Source: Pseudarthrobacter oxydans
GTDB taxonomy: Bacteria > Actinomycetota > Actinomycetes > Actinomycetales > Micrococcaceae
Reading direction: 5' to 3'
NCBI RefSeq assembly: GCF_013314975.1
Contig: NZ_JABTYH010000007.1
Location: 1-64,000, forward strand
DNA: 64,000 bases
The position numbers and the translations under genes are program-made. Shown here piece after piece: positions 19,900 through 29,329 of the stretch. Positions within the stretch are counted from its first letter, which is position 1, and the number at the start of each line of letters is the position of its first letter. The notes beneath the pieces are model-generated. The model saw nothing but the letters and a program-made list of their open reading frames with translations, did no database searches and was not told where the DNA came from.

Positions 19900-20778
19900 G
19901 TGTGCCAGGACTGCTCCCCTGTTTCCGGGCAGGCGGCGAGCCGGCGAAGTTTCACGCGCTTCCTCGCTGCGGGCGCCGGACTCACTGTCCTGGCAGCCTG
20001 CACACCGGAGGCACCCAGCGCCGTGCCGCCGTCGTCGGCCCCTGCCTCCGCTCCGGCACCTGCCACGGTGGCCGCCACGCCCACCCCGGAAATTACGACG
20101 GCGGCGCCCGCCACAGAGGCCGCGGCACCGGCCGCGCCGTCCCCCACGCCGTCGCCCTCGGCTGCGTTGCCGCGGCAGTTCTCCCTCACTGATCCGGCCA
20201 GCCCCTGGCTGATCGTGAACAAGCACCGGCCGCTGGTGCCGGCGGATTACCTCCCGGCTGACCTGGTGCGTCCCGCCGTTGCCATGACTGCTTCCGGTGA
20301 GGCGTCGTTGTTGAACAGCACGGCGGCGGCTGCTGCGGAAGCAATGTTCGCGGCGGCCGCGCGGGACGGTGTGGCGATGGTCCTGGCCAGCGGATACCGC
20401 TCATACACCACCCAGGTGGCCACGTACAACGGGTATGTTGCCGCCCGCGGCCAGGCCGATGCGGACACGGCCAGCGCCAGGCCCGGCTATTCGGAGCACC
20501 AGACGGGCTGGGCCTTCGACATTGCCGACGGCAACGGCGCCTGCGGGTTCCAGCCGTGCTTCGCGGACCAGCCCTCGGCCGTCTGGGCCAAGGCGAATGG
20601 GCACCGGTTCGGGTTCGTGGTGCGGTACCCGTGGATGTTCCACCGGATCACGGGCTACTACTACGAGCCGTGGCACCTGCGGTACATCGGGGTGGAGGCG
20701 GCCACGGACATGGTGAACCGGGGCATCAACACGGTGGAGGAGTATTTCGGCGTGGAGCCGGCTCCGGCGTATCCGTAG
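19900..20778 (+). CDS. D-alanyl-D-alanine carboxypeptidase, VanY/M15B lipoprotein
   Basis: Zinc peptidase predicted to trim D-Ala from peptidoglycan stem peptides outside the membrane. SRRSFTRFLAAGAGLTVLAAC is a Tat-like twin-arginine lipoprotein signal with the lipobox Cys near residue 34. A Ser/Ala/Pro/Thr-rich spacer runs to about residue 90. The M15 zinc site is intact: SEHQTGWAFDIAD (His and Asp) and EPWHLRYIG (His). The gene starts 5 bases after coaA, so they are probably cotranscribed. No van resistance genes adjoin it; a housekeeping wall role is more likely than glycopeptide resistance. Confidence 0.85.
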   Translation: MCQDCSPVSGQAASRRSFTRFLAAGAGLTVLAACTPEAPSAVPPSSAPASAPAPATVAATPTPEITTAAPATEAAAPAAPSPTPSPSAALPRQFSLTDPASPWLIVNKHRPLVPADYLPADLVRPAVAMTASGEASLLNSTAAAAAEAMFAAAARDGVAMVLASGYRSYTTQVATYNGYVAARGQADADTASARPGYSEHQTGWAFDIADGNGACGFQPCFADQPSAVWAKANGHRFGFVVRYPWMFHRITGYYYEPWHLRYIGVEAATDMVNRGINTVEEYFGVEPAPAYP

Positions 20779-20879
20779 GGCTGTGCGCACGCCCCGGCGG
20801 TACGATCGGCAGGCTGGCTTAGTTCGCGACACGGACAACTAATTTACTTGGCTGTCACGTTCGGCTCACCCGGGTGCGC

Positions 20880-20885
20880 TAGCTT
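20880..20885 (+). promoter_or_regulatory. -10 box of leaderless promoter for mscL
   Basis: TAGCTT ends 7 bases before the ATG at 20893, without a ribosome binding site. Confidence 0.45.
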
Positions 20886-20892
20886 GGTCCGT

Positions 20893-21279
20893 ATGTTGAC
20901 AGGATTCAAGAATTTCATCATGAAGGGCAACGTCGTAGACCTTGCCGTCGCCGTCGTGATGGGTGCCGCTTTTGGCGCTGTCGTGACCTCCATTGTCGAG
21001 GGCCTGCTCACACCCCTGATCGGGCTCCTTTTCCAGGCGAAAGGCATCGAGGAGATGCAGTGGGAGGGGTTCCTGTATGGACAGGTCATCTCCTCCATCA
21101 TCTCGTTCGTGCTGATCGCCGCCGCGATCTACTTCGTGGTCATCATGCCCATGAACCACATGATCGAACGCCGCAACCGCAGGCTGGGAATTAACACCGA
21201 CGTCAAGGAAGAAGCGGACGAGGATCCGCAGATCGCCCTGCTCACCGAGATCCGGGACGCGCTGAAGAGCCGTTCCTAA
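20893..21279 (+). CDS. mscL: Large-conductance mechanosensitive channel
   Basis: Pentameric membrane valve that opens under hypo-osmotic stress. The 128-residue protein has FKNFIMKGNVVDLAVAVVMG (amphipathic N-terminus and start of TM1), the GAAFGAVVTS pore segment, TM2 (ISFVLIAAAIYFVVIMPMN) and a charged C-terminal helix ending in IRDALKSRS. An upstream in-frame ATG at 20848 would add 15 residues not found in the family, so 20893 is chosen. Confidence 0.93.
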   Translation: MLTGFKNFIMKGNVVDLAVAVVMGAAFGAVVTSIVEGLLTPLIGLLFQAKGIEEMQWEGFLYGQVISSIISFVLIAAAIYFVVIMPMNHMIERRNRRLGINTDVKEEADEDPQIALLTEIRDALKSRS

Positions 21280-21292
21280 ACCTTCATCACCG

Positions 21293-21333
21293 AAAGTGGC
21301 CCGTTTCCTTCCCGGAAACGGGCCACTTTTTTG
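21293..21333. terminator. Bidirectional terminator between mscL and glmM
   Basis: Perfect 16-base stem AAAGTGGCCCGTTTCC (21293-21308) / GGAAACGGGCCACTTT (21314-21329), 5-base loop, followed on the plus strand by TTTTTTG and preceded by CGAAA. Serves both convergent genes. Confidence 0.9.
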
Positions 21334-21341
21334 TTTGCTGG

Positions 21342-22703
21342 TTACTCGCTGACCAGTTCCAGGGCGAGTTCGGCGCGGACCACTTGGGCCAGGTGCTCGG
21401 CGATGGAGTGGGCGGTTTCTTCGTCCGCGGCCTCCACCATTACGCGCACTACGGGTTCCGTGCCGGAAGGGCGGAGCAGGACACGACCGGTGTCGCCCAG
21501 TGCGGCTTCCGCTGCCGCCACGGCCTGGGCGAGGACCTCGTTGCTTCCCGCCCTGGTGCGGTCCACGCCCTTGACGTTGATGAGGACCTGGGGAAGCTTG
21601 GTCATCACCGTGGCGAGTTCCTTGAGCGGCTTTCCGGTCAGGGCGATCTGGGCGGCGAGCTGCAGTCCTGTGAGGACGCCATCGCCGGTGGTGGCGTAGT
21701 CGGCGAAGATCACGTGGCCGGACTGCTCGCCGCCAAGGTTGAAGCCGCCGTCGCGCATCTCTTCCAGCACGTAGCGGTCCCCCACTGCCGTTTCGCGGAT
21801 GGTGATACCGGCCTGGCGGAGGGCGATCTTCAGGCCGAGGTTGCTCATGACGGTGGCCACCAGGACGTCGTCCTTAAGCTTTCCGGACTTTTTCAGGGCA
21901 ACGGCGAGGATGGCCATGATCTGGTCGCCGTCCACCACGTTGCCCTCGTGGTCCACGGCGAGGCAGCGGTCGGCGTCGCCGTCGTGGGCAATTCCCAGGT
22001 TGGCGCCGTACTTCAGCACAGCCTCCTTGAGCGGGCCAAGGTGGGTGGAGCCGACGCCGTCGTTGATGTTGTGGCCGTCCGGTTCAGCCCCGATGACGAT
22101 GACGTCTGCGCCGGCGTCCTTGAACACCTGGGGCGAGCAGCCGCTGGCGGCACCGTGGGCGCAGTCCAGGACCACCCGGATGCCCTCCAGGTTGTGCGGG
22201 ATGGTGCCCAGGAGGTGGACGATGTAGCGGTCCTCGGCGTCGGAGAAGCGCTGGATGCGGCCCACGTCCGCGCCGACAGGGCGCACCGCCTCCTTGGACA
22301 TCTGGGCCTCGATGGCGTCCTCGACGTCATCCGGGAGTTTCTGGCCGCCGCGGGCGAAAAACTTGATGCCGTTGTCCGGCGCGGGGTTGTGGGAGGCGGA
22401 GATCATCACGCCGAAATCCGCGTCCAGGTCAGCAACCAGGTAGGCCGCCGCGGGTGTGGGGAGGACGCCGGCGTCGTAGACGTCAATGCCGGAACTGGAC
22501 AGCCCGGCCTCCACCGCAGCGGCGATGAACTCGCCGCTGGCGCGCGGGTCACGGGCCACCACGGCACGAGGCCGCGTTCCGTTGGAGTTGCGGTCGTGGC
22601 CGAGCACGACGGCGGCCGCCTGGGCCAGCTGCATCGCCAGCTCCGCAGTCAACAGACCGTTCGCCAGGCCCCGGACACCATCAGTTCCAAATAATCTAGA
22701 CAC
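21342..22703 (-). CDS. glmM: Phosphoglucosamine mutase
   Basis: Interconverts glucosamine-6- and -1-phosphate, the step after GlmS. The protein has 453 residues, starts [14 protein letters not shown], and carries the phospho-serine motif [16 protein letters not shown] near residue 100, the metal loop DGDADRC near 245 and [15 protein letters not shown] near the C-terminus. The start is GTG with TAGACT 6 bases upstream, so it is probably leaderless. In related genomes it usually directly follows rplM-rpsI; here a glycosyltransferase block intervenes. Confidence 0.95.
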   Translation of the reverse strand: MSRLFGTDGVRGLANGLLTAELAMQLAQAAAVVLGHDRNSNGTRPRAVVARDPRASGEFIAAAVEAGLSSSGIDVYDAGVLPTPAAAYLVADLDADFGVMISASHNPAPDNGIKFFARGGQKLPDDVEDAIEAQMSKEAVRPVGADVGRIQRFSDAEDRYIVHLLGTIPHNLEGIRVVLDCAHGAASGCSPQVFKDAGADVIVIGAEPDGHNINDGVGSTHLGPLKEAVLKYGANLGIAHDGDADRCLAVDHEGNVVDGDQIMAILAVALKKSGKLKDDVLVATVMSNLGLKIALRQAGITIRETAVGDRYVLEEMRDGGFNLGGEQSGHVIFADYATTGDGVLTGLQLAAQIALTGKPLKELATVMTKLPQVLINVKGVDRTRAGSNEVLAQAVAAAEAALGDTGRVLLRPSGTEPVVRVMVEAADEETAHSIAEHLAQVVRAELALELVSE

Positions 22704-22709
22704 CGGTCA

Positions 22710-22715
22710 AGTCTA
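22710..22715 (-). promoter_or_regulatory. -10 box of leaderless promoter for glmM
   Basis: TAGACT on the minus strand ends 6 bases before the GTG at 22703. Confidence 0.5.
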
Positions 22716-22874
22716 GAGGATGGGCAGCGCAGCACCTGCGTAGCCCGGCAGTCCAGACCGCTTCTACTTGGTGAGTACCTGCGTTCCAGCAAGGGCAATT
22801 ACTGGGACTACTTGGTTCTTTTCGTTGTTACCTGTCTTTCCCCAAAAGCCTCGCCATGGCTATTTCGGCACCCC

Positions 22875-22880
22875 TACGAT
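22875..22880 (+). promoter_or_regulatory. -10 box of leaderless promoter for the GT2-GtrA gene
   Basis: TACGAT ends 7 bases before the ATG at 22888, which also decides that start over the in-frame upstream start at 22768. Confidence 0.5.
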
Positions 22881-22887
22881 CCAATGC

Positions 22888-24132
22888 ATGACACCTAGCT
22901 ATGGGGGCTTGGCGCTCGAAATTGTTGTACCGGTCTTTAACGAGGAAGCGGTACTCGAAAACAGCATCACGAGGCTCGCCGAATACTTGACGCACGAAAT
23001 GCCGTCGACGTGGAAAATAACCATCGCCGATAATGCAAGCACCGATCGGACTCCGGTGATTGCCGCTCGACTCAGCGAGCACATGCCGAATGTTGAGTAT
23101 CGCCGCCTTGACGTCAAAGGGCGCGGATACGCCCTGAGGGATGCCTGGGGCGCTTCCGACGCGAAGGTCCTTGCCTATCTGGACGTGGACCTTTCCACAG
23201 ATCTGGCCGCGCTGCTGCCCTTGGTCGCTCCGTTGTTGTCCGGGCATTCCGACATTTCTATTGGCACTCGTCTGGGCCAAAGTTCCCGTGTAAGCAGGGG
23301 TCCCAAACGCGAATTCATTTCAAGGTCCTACAACTTCCTTCTCCGGCGGACCATGCAGGTGCGTTTCTCGGATGCCCAGTGCGGCTTCAAAGCGATCCGC
23401 GCTGACGTTGCGAAGCGCCTCCTCCCCCATGTGGAGGACAACGGGTGGTTCTTCGATACGGAGCTCCTGATCATTGCAGAGCGCTCCGGACTGCGCATAC
23501 ATGAAATTCCTGTCGATTGGGTGGATGACCCGGACAGCCGTGTTGACATTAAGCAGACCGCTCTCGACGATTTGCGGGGCATGGTGCGTGTCGCCGGTTC
23601 CCTGGTGAAAGGGGTAATTCCAGTAGCGGCGATATACGCCGAATTGGGTCGCCGTCCGATAGTGCCGTCGGGCCGACCCAGCTTCTTTGGCCAGGTTCTT
23701 CGTTTTGGACTGGTGGGGGCTGTCTCCACGCTTGCTTTCGCCTTGCTTTACCTCATTTTCCAAGGCCCCTTCGGGGCGCAGGAGGCAAACTTCCTGGCCC
23801 TGCTTCTGACGGCTGTCGGCAATACTGCCGCCAACCGCAGGTTCACCTTCGGGATAAGTGGCCCTGCGAAGTTGTTCACACAACAGTTTCAGGGCTTGAT
23901 CGTTTTTCTACTCGCTTGGACCATAACGTCCTCGTCGTTGCTGATTCTCCATGCAGCGAGCCCTGACGCGGCCCCAAATCTGGAACTTTTGACGCTGACA
24001 GCCGCCAATATCTTTGCCACTCTGATGCGGTTTGTCCTCCTCCGGCTCTGGGTGTTCCGGGTGCGGCGCATTGACGGTCGTTCCAGAATCTCGGTTTCGT
24101 CCAGCCTTGCGCCGACCGGACGCGTCCTGTGA
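22888..24132 (+). CDS. GT2 polyprenyl-phosphate glycosyltransferase fused to a GtrA-like membrane domain
   Basis: Predicted to load a sugar from a nucleotide donor onto polyprenyl phosphate and to help move it across the membrane. Residues 1-240 form a GT2 domain: EIVVPVFNEEAVLENSI, a DNAST nucleotide motif, the metal-binding DVDLSTD, and QCGFKAIRAD, as in DPM1/ArnC-like enzymes. From about residue 265 a GtrA-like domain follows with four hydrophobic segments (FGLVGAVSTLAFALLYL opening). The 414-residue protein is the first gene of an overlapping three-gene operon; the downstream ArnT-like enzymes would use its lipid-linked sugar. Base composition is less GC-rich than its neighbours. Sugar and acceptor unknown. 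Confidence 0.8.
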   Translation: MTPSYGGLALEIVVPVFNEEAVLENSITRLAEYLTHEMPSTWKITIADNASTDRTPVIAARLSEHMPNVEYRRLDVKGRGYALRDAWGASDAKVLAYLDVDLSTDLAALLPLVAPLLSGHSDISIGTRLGQSSRVSRGPKREFISRSYNFLLRRTMQVRFSDAQCGFKAIRADVAKRLLPHVEDNGWFFDTELLIIAERSGLRIHEIPVDWVDDPDSRVDIKQTALDDLRGMVRVAGSLVKGVIPVAAIYAELGRRPIVPSGRPSFFGQVLRFGLVGAVSTLAFALLYLIFQGPFGAQEANFLALLLTAVGNTAANRRFTFGISGPAKLFTQQFQGLIVFLLAWTITSSSLLILHAASPDAAPNLELLTLTAANIFATLMRFVLLRLWVFRVRRIDGRSRISVSSSLAPTGRVL

Positions 24133-26096
24133 GCGCGGTTCTCGACGGCCCCGCAGCGAAGGATGCAGAGCACCTGGGGGGCATAAGGCCAGGACGCGGG
24201 AAAGCAGCCACGCCAGCTCATTACATCTTCTCGCTGGTGTGCAGGTTCGTGCGCGGTCCGGAACAAGACGAACAGTGGGAGCGGCCCGCGCTCTTGGCCC
24301 TACTCGGCGGCACAGCCGTGCTGTTCCTGTGGGGACTGGACGCCAACGGATGGGCAAACCCTTACTACTCAGCTGCAGCGCAAGCCGGCTCACAGGATTG
24401 GAAGGCATTCTTCTTCGGGTCCTTTGAATGGGGCAACCTCATCACCGTTGACAAGACCCCTCTCAGCATCTGGGTCATGTCTCTCTCCGTGCGGCTCTTT
24501 GGCCTCAGCAGCTGGAGCATACTTGTGCCTCAGGCATTGATGGGTGTTACTACCAGCTACTTGATCTACAGGGTAATTCGACGTGGTTTTGGCCCACGAA
24601 CGGCTCTCTTCGGCGCCGCTGTTTATGCCACAACCCCTGTGGTGGTCCTAATGTCCCGTTTCAACAACCCAGAACCGCTGATGGGGCTTTTAACCGTGGC
24701 TTGCGTCCTTGTGACACTCAAAGCCATGGAGTCCGGCCGGCTGCGGACCTTCGCCTTGGCAGGGTTCCTCCTGGGGCTGGCATTCATGGCCAAGCAGGTT
24801 CAGGCCCTATTGGTGGTTCCAGCCCTCTGCGCGGCAGTGATGGTGTTCAGCAACGGTCGGCTCTGGCAGCGCACACACCAGCTCTTGATGTCAGCTGGCA
24901 TGTTCGTTGCAACAGGTGGCGCATGGTTGGTCGCAGCGGATCTAACTCCTGCCGCCGAGCGGCCTTTCATAGGGGGTTCAACAACTAACAGCGCCCTAGA
25001 ACTCACACTGAACTACAACGGGTTGGCTCGTTTCATTCACATTCCATTGAACGCCGAGGGGGGACGAGCCACGGCGGCGGACGAGACGGCCCCGTACGAC
25101 GGGGGCATTCGACGCATATTCAACGGCAACTTTGCGCCAGAGATTGGCTGGTTGCTGTTCACCGCTATCGTTTGCTGCCTCATTGTTGTGGTTCTGTTCA
25201 GGTCACTCGACTTCTCCAGTCAACAGCGAAATCTTGCAGTGGTTGCATCGGCTTGGTTCGCCACGGTTTTTTTGGTGCTCTGCTTTATGGGCACCATGAT
25301 TCATACCTATTACACGTACGCGTTGGGCGCGCCGATGGCTCTTATAGTGGCCATAGGATTGTCATGCCTGTGGCATCTTCGTCACCGTCCGGCACTCCGC
25401 CTACTTGGCGCTCTGCTTGTCGGCGCATCGACCTACATGGCTTTGAGGGTGATGCAGTATAGCGATCAGTGGCCGACGTGGGTTTACGCTGTCCTGGTGG
25501 GGTTGGGCCTGGTAGCAGCTCTCACTTGGTTCTTGCCGACCCGATCTGGTCTTCCCCGTTTCTTTTCTGCAGGTGCCGTCACGCTCTGCCTCCTGTTGGC
25601 ACCTCTTGCAGTCAATCTATACACCCTGGCTACCCCCCAAAAAGGGACCAATCCGCAGTCCGGGCCGTTGGGCAATGACGCGACCTCGATGTCTCAGCTC
25701 ATGGTTTCCGTCAAAGCAGGGCAACCTCCCTGGGCGCAGCAAACAGCCATGGGAGCACTGCCTTCTCCTGCGGTCGTTGATCTTCTCCGCAAAGACACCG
25801 CCGCCCAGAAGTGGGCGGCTGCCACCTATTCTGCACAGAACGCTGCCCTCTACCAGATCGATTCCGGCCGCCCTGTCATCCCTTTGGGTGGTTGGCTTGG
25901 GACCGATCCCGCACCCACTTTGGAACAGTTTCAGCGCCTGGTGTCAGAAGGCCAAATTGGGTACTTTATCTGGCAGCAGGACCTGCTGGACCGTGGAGAA
26001 CTAAGTTCGGAGACACTCAGCATTACCGAATGGGTCCGCAGCCACTTCAGGAAGCAGGTGGTCGACGGTGTCCAACTCTACGACCTCAGAAATTAG
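24129..26096 (+). CDS. GT39/ArnT-like membrane glycosyltransferase (YkcB-like), copy 1
   Basis: A 655-residue membrane protein with about 10-12 hydrophobic segments and a soluble C-terminal region. After TM1 it shows NPYYSAAAQAGSQDWKAFFFGS and TVDKTPLSIWVM, where the acidic residues match the catalytic loop of PMT/ArnT enzymes that use polyprenyl-phosphate sugars outside the membrane, then SRFNNPEPLMGL. The C-terminal region (about 530-655; GGWLGTDPAPTLEQFQRLV) resembles the extra domain of Bacillus YkcB-like proteins. GTG start overlaps the upstream stop by 4 bases. A paralog follows immediately. Acceptor unknown: wall polymer, protein or lipid are all possible. Confidence 0.78.
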   Translation: MSAVLDGPAAKDAEHLGGIRPGRGKAATPAHYIFSLVCRFVRGPEQDEQWERPALLALLGGTAVLFLWGLDANGWANPYYSAAAQAGSQDWKAFFFGSFEWGNLITVDKTPLSIWVMSLSVRLFGLSSWSILVPQALMGVTTSYLIYRVIRRGFGPRTALFGAAVYATTPVVVLMSRFNNPEPLMGLLTVACVLVTLKAMESGRLRTFALAGFLLGLAFMAKQVQALLVVPALCAAVMVFSNGRLWQRTHQLLMSAGMFVATGGAWLVAADLTPAAERPFIGGSTTNSALELTLNYNGLARFIHIPLNAEGGRATAADETAPYDGGIRRIFNGNFAPEIGWLLFTAIVCCLIVVVLFRSLDFSSQQRNLAVVASAWFATVFLVLCFMGTMIHTYYTYALGAPMALIVAIGLSCLWHLRHRPALRLLGALLVGASTYMALRVMQYSDQWPTWVYAVLVGLGLVAALTWFLPTRSGLPRFFSAGAVTLCLLLAPLAVNLYTLATPQKGTNPQSGPLGNDATSMSQLMVSVKAGQPPWAQQTAMGALPSPAVVDLLRKDTAAQKWAAATYSAQNAALYQIDSGRPVIPLGGWLGTDPAPTLEQFQRLVSEGQIGYFIWQQDLLDRGELSSETLSITEWVRSHFRKQVVDGVQLYDLRN

Positions 26097-28017
26097 GCGA
26101 CGGAGATCCCGATCACGAGCCTCTTTCACCGGCGTCGGCGCGGGCTATTGGACCCCCGTAATTAGCTTATGGCGGGGACATCGGCAGGATCCTGTCTGGG
26201 AACGTCCGACTTTACTTTCGTTATTAGCTCTTAATGCGGTGCTATACGGCTGGAACTTGGGTACAAACGGTTTCGCGAACAACTACTACAGTGCTGCCGT
26301 GCAATCCGGAATGATGGATCCCAAGGCGTTCTTTTTCGGATCCTCCGATTGGGGAAATTCGATTACGGTCGACAAGCCGCCACTAAGCCTCTGGGTCATG
26401 GGGCTATCTGTACGGCTATTCGGCTTCAGCCCTACGGCCATCTTGCTACCTCAAGTTGTCATGGGCGTTGGGACAACACTGCTGATCTACTTGATCCTAA
26501 GGCGACGCGTCTCGGCTGTGGCTTCACTCTTCGGAGCAGCCGTGTTCTTCACGACACCAATAATCACCCTCATGTCGCGCTACAACAATCCCGATCCCCT
26601 CATGTTGCTGCTCATGGTGTCCGCTTTTTGGTGCGTAATGCGCAGCATTGAATCCGGGCAGGGGCGGTTCTTCGTGATAGCTGGAGTCCTTTTAGGGTTG
26701 GCCTTCATGACTAAACAACTGCAAGGACTGCTGAATGTTCCCGCCTTGGGTTTGGCCTTTTTACTGTTGAGCCCTCAAATTTGGCCGAAGCGCTTAGCAA
26801 CGGCAGCGGCGGGCACGGGCGCATTGATAGTCACCGGCGGTTTGTGGATGACAATCGTGGATCAAATTCCCGCGGATGTCCGGCCCTATGTGGGAGGTTC
26901 CCCCTCAAACAGCGTGCTTGAACTCACCTTTGCTTATAACGGCGTGGAGAGGATCTCTGGAGGTGAGACAACTCCAAGAGTCATGCAAGCACCCAGCGAG
27001 TACAGCTCCGTTGCTAGTGATGCCGGCCTCTTCAGACTGCTGAACGTGAACTACAACCAGGAAGCTACTTGGTTCCTCTTCGTGGGAATTCTGGCGGTAT
27101 TCATGCTCGCCTTCCGCTGGAAAGACTTCTATAGAACACCTGTACTAAGTGCCTTGTCCTTGGCAGCCGTGGTCTGGATGTGTACTGCATTTGCTCTCCT
27201 CAGCTTTATGGGGAACCAAATCCACACTTACTACACAGCCGCGCTTGCACCGCCTCTAGCCATAGTCTTGAGCGTCACTTTGGACAACCTCATCGTCAAC
27301 CGCAAGTCGGTTCGGCTCCGCATAGTCGGGGCCACGTTAGCCCTCGTGGGCCTACTCACAACCTGGCTGATAATGTCAGGAACCAGTGGCTGGCCCGAGT
27401 GGCTTCCCTCTGCTGTCCTCGGAGTTGGAATCACGGCCACCGCCGCGTTGGTCATCGAGCCACCGGCACGCAAGATTGAATCAGCCGCAGCAGGCCTCCT
27501 TGCGGTGTCGTTGCTGTTTGGACCAACAGCTACCTCTATTCACAATGTAACGCTCGGATTCAGTGGCTCCAACCCACTCTCGGGGATGGTAACGAAAAAC
27601 CCAACTGGCATCAGTCACTTCTTGAAGAGGCTAAATGAAAACGATCCGGTGTGGGCCCACGACCTAGTTCTCGGGCGTTTACCAGACAGGCCACTTGTAG
27701 ATGCCCTGAACGGAACACAGGACTGCACTTGGGCTGCGGCTACTTACGCAGCCCAAACCGCTGCGCGCCTCCAGCTTGAGTCAGTACGGCCTGTCATGCC
27801 GATAGGCGGCTTTGCTGGGCACGACCCGTCCCCGACGCTTGAAGAATTTCAGGAAAAAGTCGCGGGCGGAGAAATATGCTACTTCGTCGAACAGGAAGCT
27901 TTGATCGAAGTCCAGGCGGCTGAGTGGACGTCCAGTGCCATCTCCCGCTGGGTGCACAGAAACTACTCCCCCGAACGCCTCGGGAACACTACCGTTTATC
28001 GGCTTCTCAAAGACTGA
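26068..28017 (+). CDS. GT39/ArnT-like membrane glycosyltransferase (YkcB-like), copy 2
   Basis: A 649-residue paralog of the preceding gene with the same order of blocks: NNYYSAAVQSGMMDPKAFFF, TVDKPPLSLWVM, SRYNNPDPLMLL, and a C-terminal GGFAGHDPSPTLEEFQEKV. The GTG start lies inside the previous gene, a 29-base overlap, so translation is coupled. The N-terminus (about 30 residues) is Arg/Ser-rich and cytoplasmic. The coding sequence is visibly poorer in GC at third positions than the ribosomal genes on either side, suggesting later acquisition. The two copies are far from identical, so they may transfer different sugars or act on different acceptors. Confidence 0.78.
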   Translation: MSNSTTSEIRRRRSRSRASFTGVGAGYWTPVISLWRGHRQDPVWERPTLLSLLALNAVLYGWNLGTNGFANNYYSAAVQSGMMDPKAFFFGSSDWGNSITVDKPPLSLWVMGLSVRLFGFSPTAILLPQVVMGVGTTLLIYLILRRRVSAVASLFGAAVFFTTPIITLMSRYNNPDPLMLLLMVSAFWCVMRSIESGQGRFFVIAGVLLGLAFMTKQLQGLLNVPALGLAFLLLSPQIWPKRLATAAAGTGALIVTGGLWMTIVDQIPADVRPYVGGSPSNSVLELTFAYNGVERISGGETTPRVMQAPSEYSSVASDAGLFRLLNVNYNQEATWFLFVGILAVFMLAFRWKDFYRTPVLSALSLAAVVWMCTAFALLSFMGNQIHTYYTAALAPPLAIVLSVTLDNLIVNRKSVRLRIVGATLALVGLLTTWLIMSGTSGWPEWLPSAVLGVGITATAALVIEPPARKIESAAAGLLAVSLLFGPTATSIHNVTLGFSGSNPLSGMVTKNPTGISHFLKRLNENDPVWAHDLVLGRLPDRPLVDALNGTQDCTWAAATYAAQTAARLQLESVRPVMPIGGFAGHDPSPTLEEFQEKVAGGEICYFVEQEALIEVQAAEWTSSAISRWVHRNYSPERLGNTTVYRLLKD

Positions 28018-28033
28018 CAGACAACACGCACAA

Positions 28034-28064
28034 AAGCCCGCCCCGCCAATGGCGGGACGGGCTT
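28034..28064. terminator. Terminator between the glycosyltransferase block and rpsI
   Basis: Hairpin with 14-base arms AAGCCCGCCCCGCC (28034-28047) and GGCGGGACGGGCTT (28051-28064), one mismatch, flanked by AAAA upstream and TTCTGTGT downstream. Serves two convergent transcripts. Confidence 0.8.
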
Positions 28065-28079
28065 CTGTGTAAGCGGGGG

Positions 28080-28586
28080 TTAGCGCTTGGAGTACTGCTG
28101 AGCCTTGCGGGCCTTCTTGAGACCGGCCTTCTTACGCTCGATAACGCGGGCGTCGCGAGACAGGTAACCGGCCTTCTTCAGGGTGGCGCGGTTGTTCTCG
28201 ACGTCGATCTCGTTCAGCGAACGGGCGATGCCGAGGCGCAGTGCGCCGGCCTGGCCGGAGATGCCGCCGCCGTGGATGCGGGCGATGACATCGTAGGCGC
28301 CTTCGAGATCAAGGATCTTGAAGGGCTCGTTGACGTCCTGCTGGTGCAGCTTGTTCGGGAAGTAGTTGTCCAGCGCACGGCCGTTGATGGTCCACTTACC
28401 GGAGCCGGGGACGACGCGAACACGTGCAACGGCTTCCTTGCGGCGGCCAACAGCTGCACCGGCAACGGTCAGGGCCGGGCGCTCCTTCTTCGGCGCAGCG
28501 GCGTCAGCAGCTGAGCTTTCAGACGTGTAGCTGGTCAGGGTTTCCTCAGCCTCAACGGCTTCGGTGGTCTCTTCGTTCTGAGCCAC
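28080..28586 (-). CDS. rpsI: Ribosomal protein uS9
   Basis: Small-subunit protein whose C-terminal tail ([12 protein letters not shown]) reaches the decoding site. The core [24 protein letters not shown] and [19 protein letters not shown] are intact. The 168-residue length includes an acidic, Ala/Glu-rich N-terminal extension of about 38 residues, usual in Actinobacteria. GTG start with AAGGAG 4-9 bases upstream. Cotranscribed with rplM. Confidence 0.97.
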   Translation of the reverse strand: MAQNEETTEAVEAEETLTSYTSESSAADAAAPKKERPALTVAGAAVGRRKEAVARVRVVPGSGKWTINGRALDNYFPNKLHQQDVNEPFKILDLEGAYDVIARIHGGGISGQAGALRLGIARSLNEIDVENNRATLKKAGYLSRDARVIERKKAGLKKARKAQQYSKR

Positions 28587-28624
28587 GATTCTCCTTGTAT
28601 AGATAAGTTGTTTGGTGGCCAGGA

Positions 28625-29068
28625 CTACTGGGCGACCTGGGTGATTTCGAAAGTCTTGGGCTGCTGGGCGGCGTGCGGGTGCTCAGCACCGCGGTATACC
28701 TTCAGCTTGCCCAGCTGCTGGGCAGCGAGGGAGTTCTTCGGGAGCATGCCCTTGATGGCCTTCTCCACGGCGCGGACCGGGTTGGATTCCAGGAGTTCCG
28801 CGTAGTTGACGGAGGTCAGGCCGCCCGGGTAGCCGGAGTGGCGGTATGCGCGCTTCTGCTCCAGCTTGGCGCCGGTGAGGGCAACCTTTTCGGCGTTGAT
28901 GATGATGACGAAGTCGCCCATGTCCATGTGGGACGCAAAGGTGGCCTTGTGCTTGCCGCGCAGCAGGATTGCGGTCTGGCTCGCGAGACGACCAAGGACA
29001 ACGTCTGTGGCGTCAATGACGTGCCACTGGCGGTTGATATCGCCGGGCTTCGGGGTGTACGTACGCAC
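28625..29068 (-). CDS. rplM: Ribosomal protein uL13
   Basis: Early-assembling large-subunit protein. [29 protein letters not shown] is the actinobacterial N-terminus; [20 protein letters not shown] and [20 protein letters not shown] are conserved. The frame extends to 29125, but the GTG at 29068, preceded by a weak GAGG, yields the normal 147 residues. In most Actinobacteria truA lies directly upstream; here 19 kb of Tad pilus and signalling genes separate them. Confidence 0.96.
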   Translation of the reverse strand: MRTYTPKPGDINRQWHVIDATDVVLGRLASQTAILLRGKHKATFASHMDMGDFVIIINAEKVALTGAKLEQKRAYRHSGYPGGLTSVNYAELLESNPVRAVEKAIKGMLPKNSLAAQQLGKLKVYRGAEHPHAAQQPKTFEITQVAQ

Positions 29069-29329
29069 GGTGTTTGCCTCGTTCTTGTTCTGGCGTTCTT
29101 GTTTAGGTGTCACTAGCTCGTGCACCTACTATCTGCGCGCTACCGGAACAGAGGTGAGGGCTCTATGTAACCAGTCATCCTGTGGTTCCGAATGTGCACG
29201 TTGAGTAGTTATCCTGCAACCGGATTCTCAAGCGGGCACGCACCATCGGAATAGGACACGCACAACGACTCCCAAGATTAGCGTGTTAAGGGCTTCAGGG
29301 TCAAAATGGGGTAGCCGGAGGTTGCCCAA

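Noticed and set aside
19900-20778. Vancomycin resistance determinant
   Set aside because: The M15B enzyme resembles VanY, but no vanHAX-type genes or VanRS pair are adjacent; a general wall peptidase is the simpler reading.
22888-28017. Prophage serotype-conversion (gtrABC) island
   Set aside because: GtrA-like and GT2 parts are reminiscent, but there are no phage genes, integrase or attachment sites, and the GT39 enzymes match the YkcB type.
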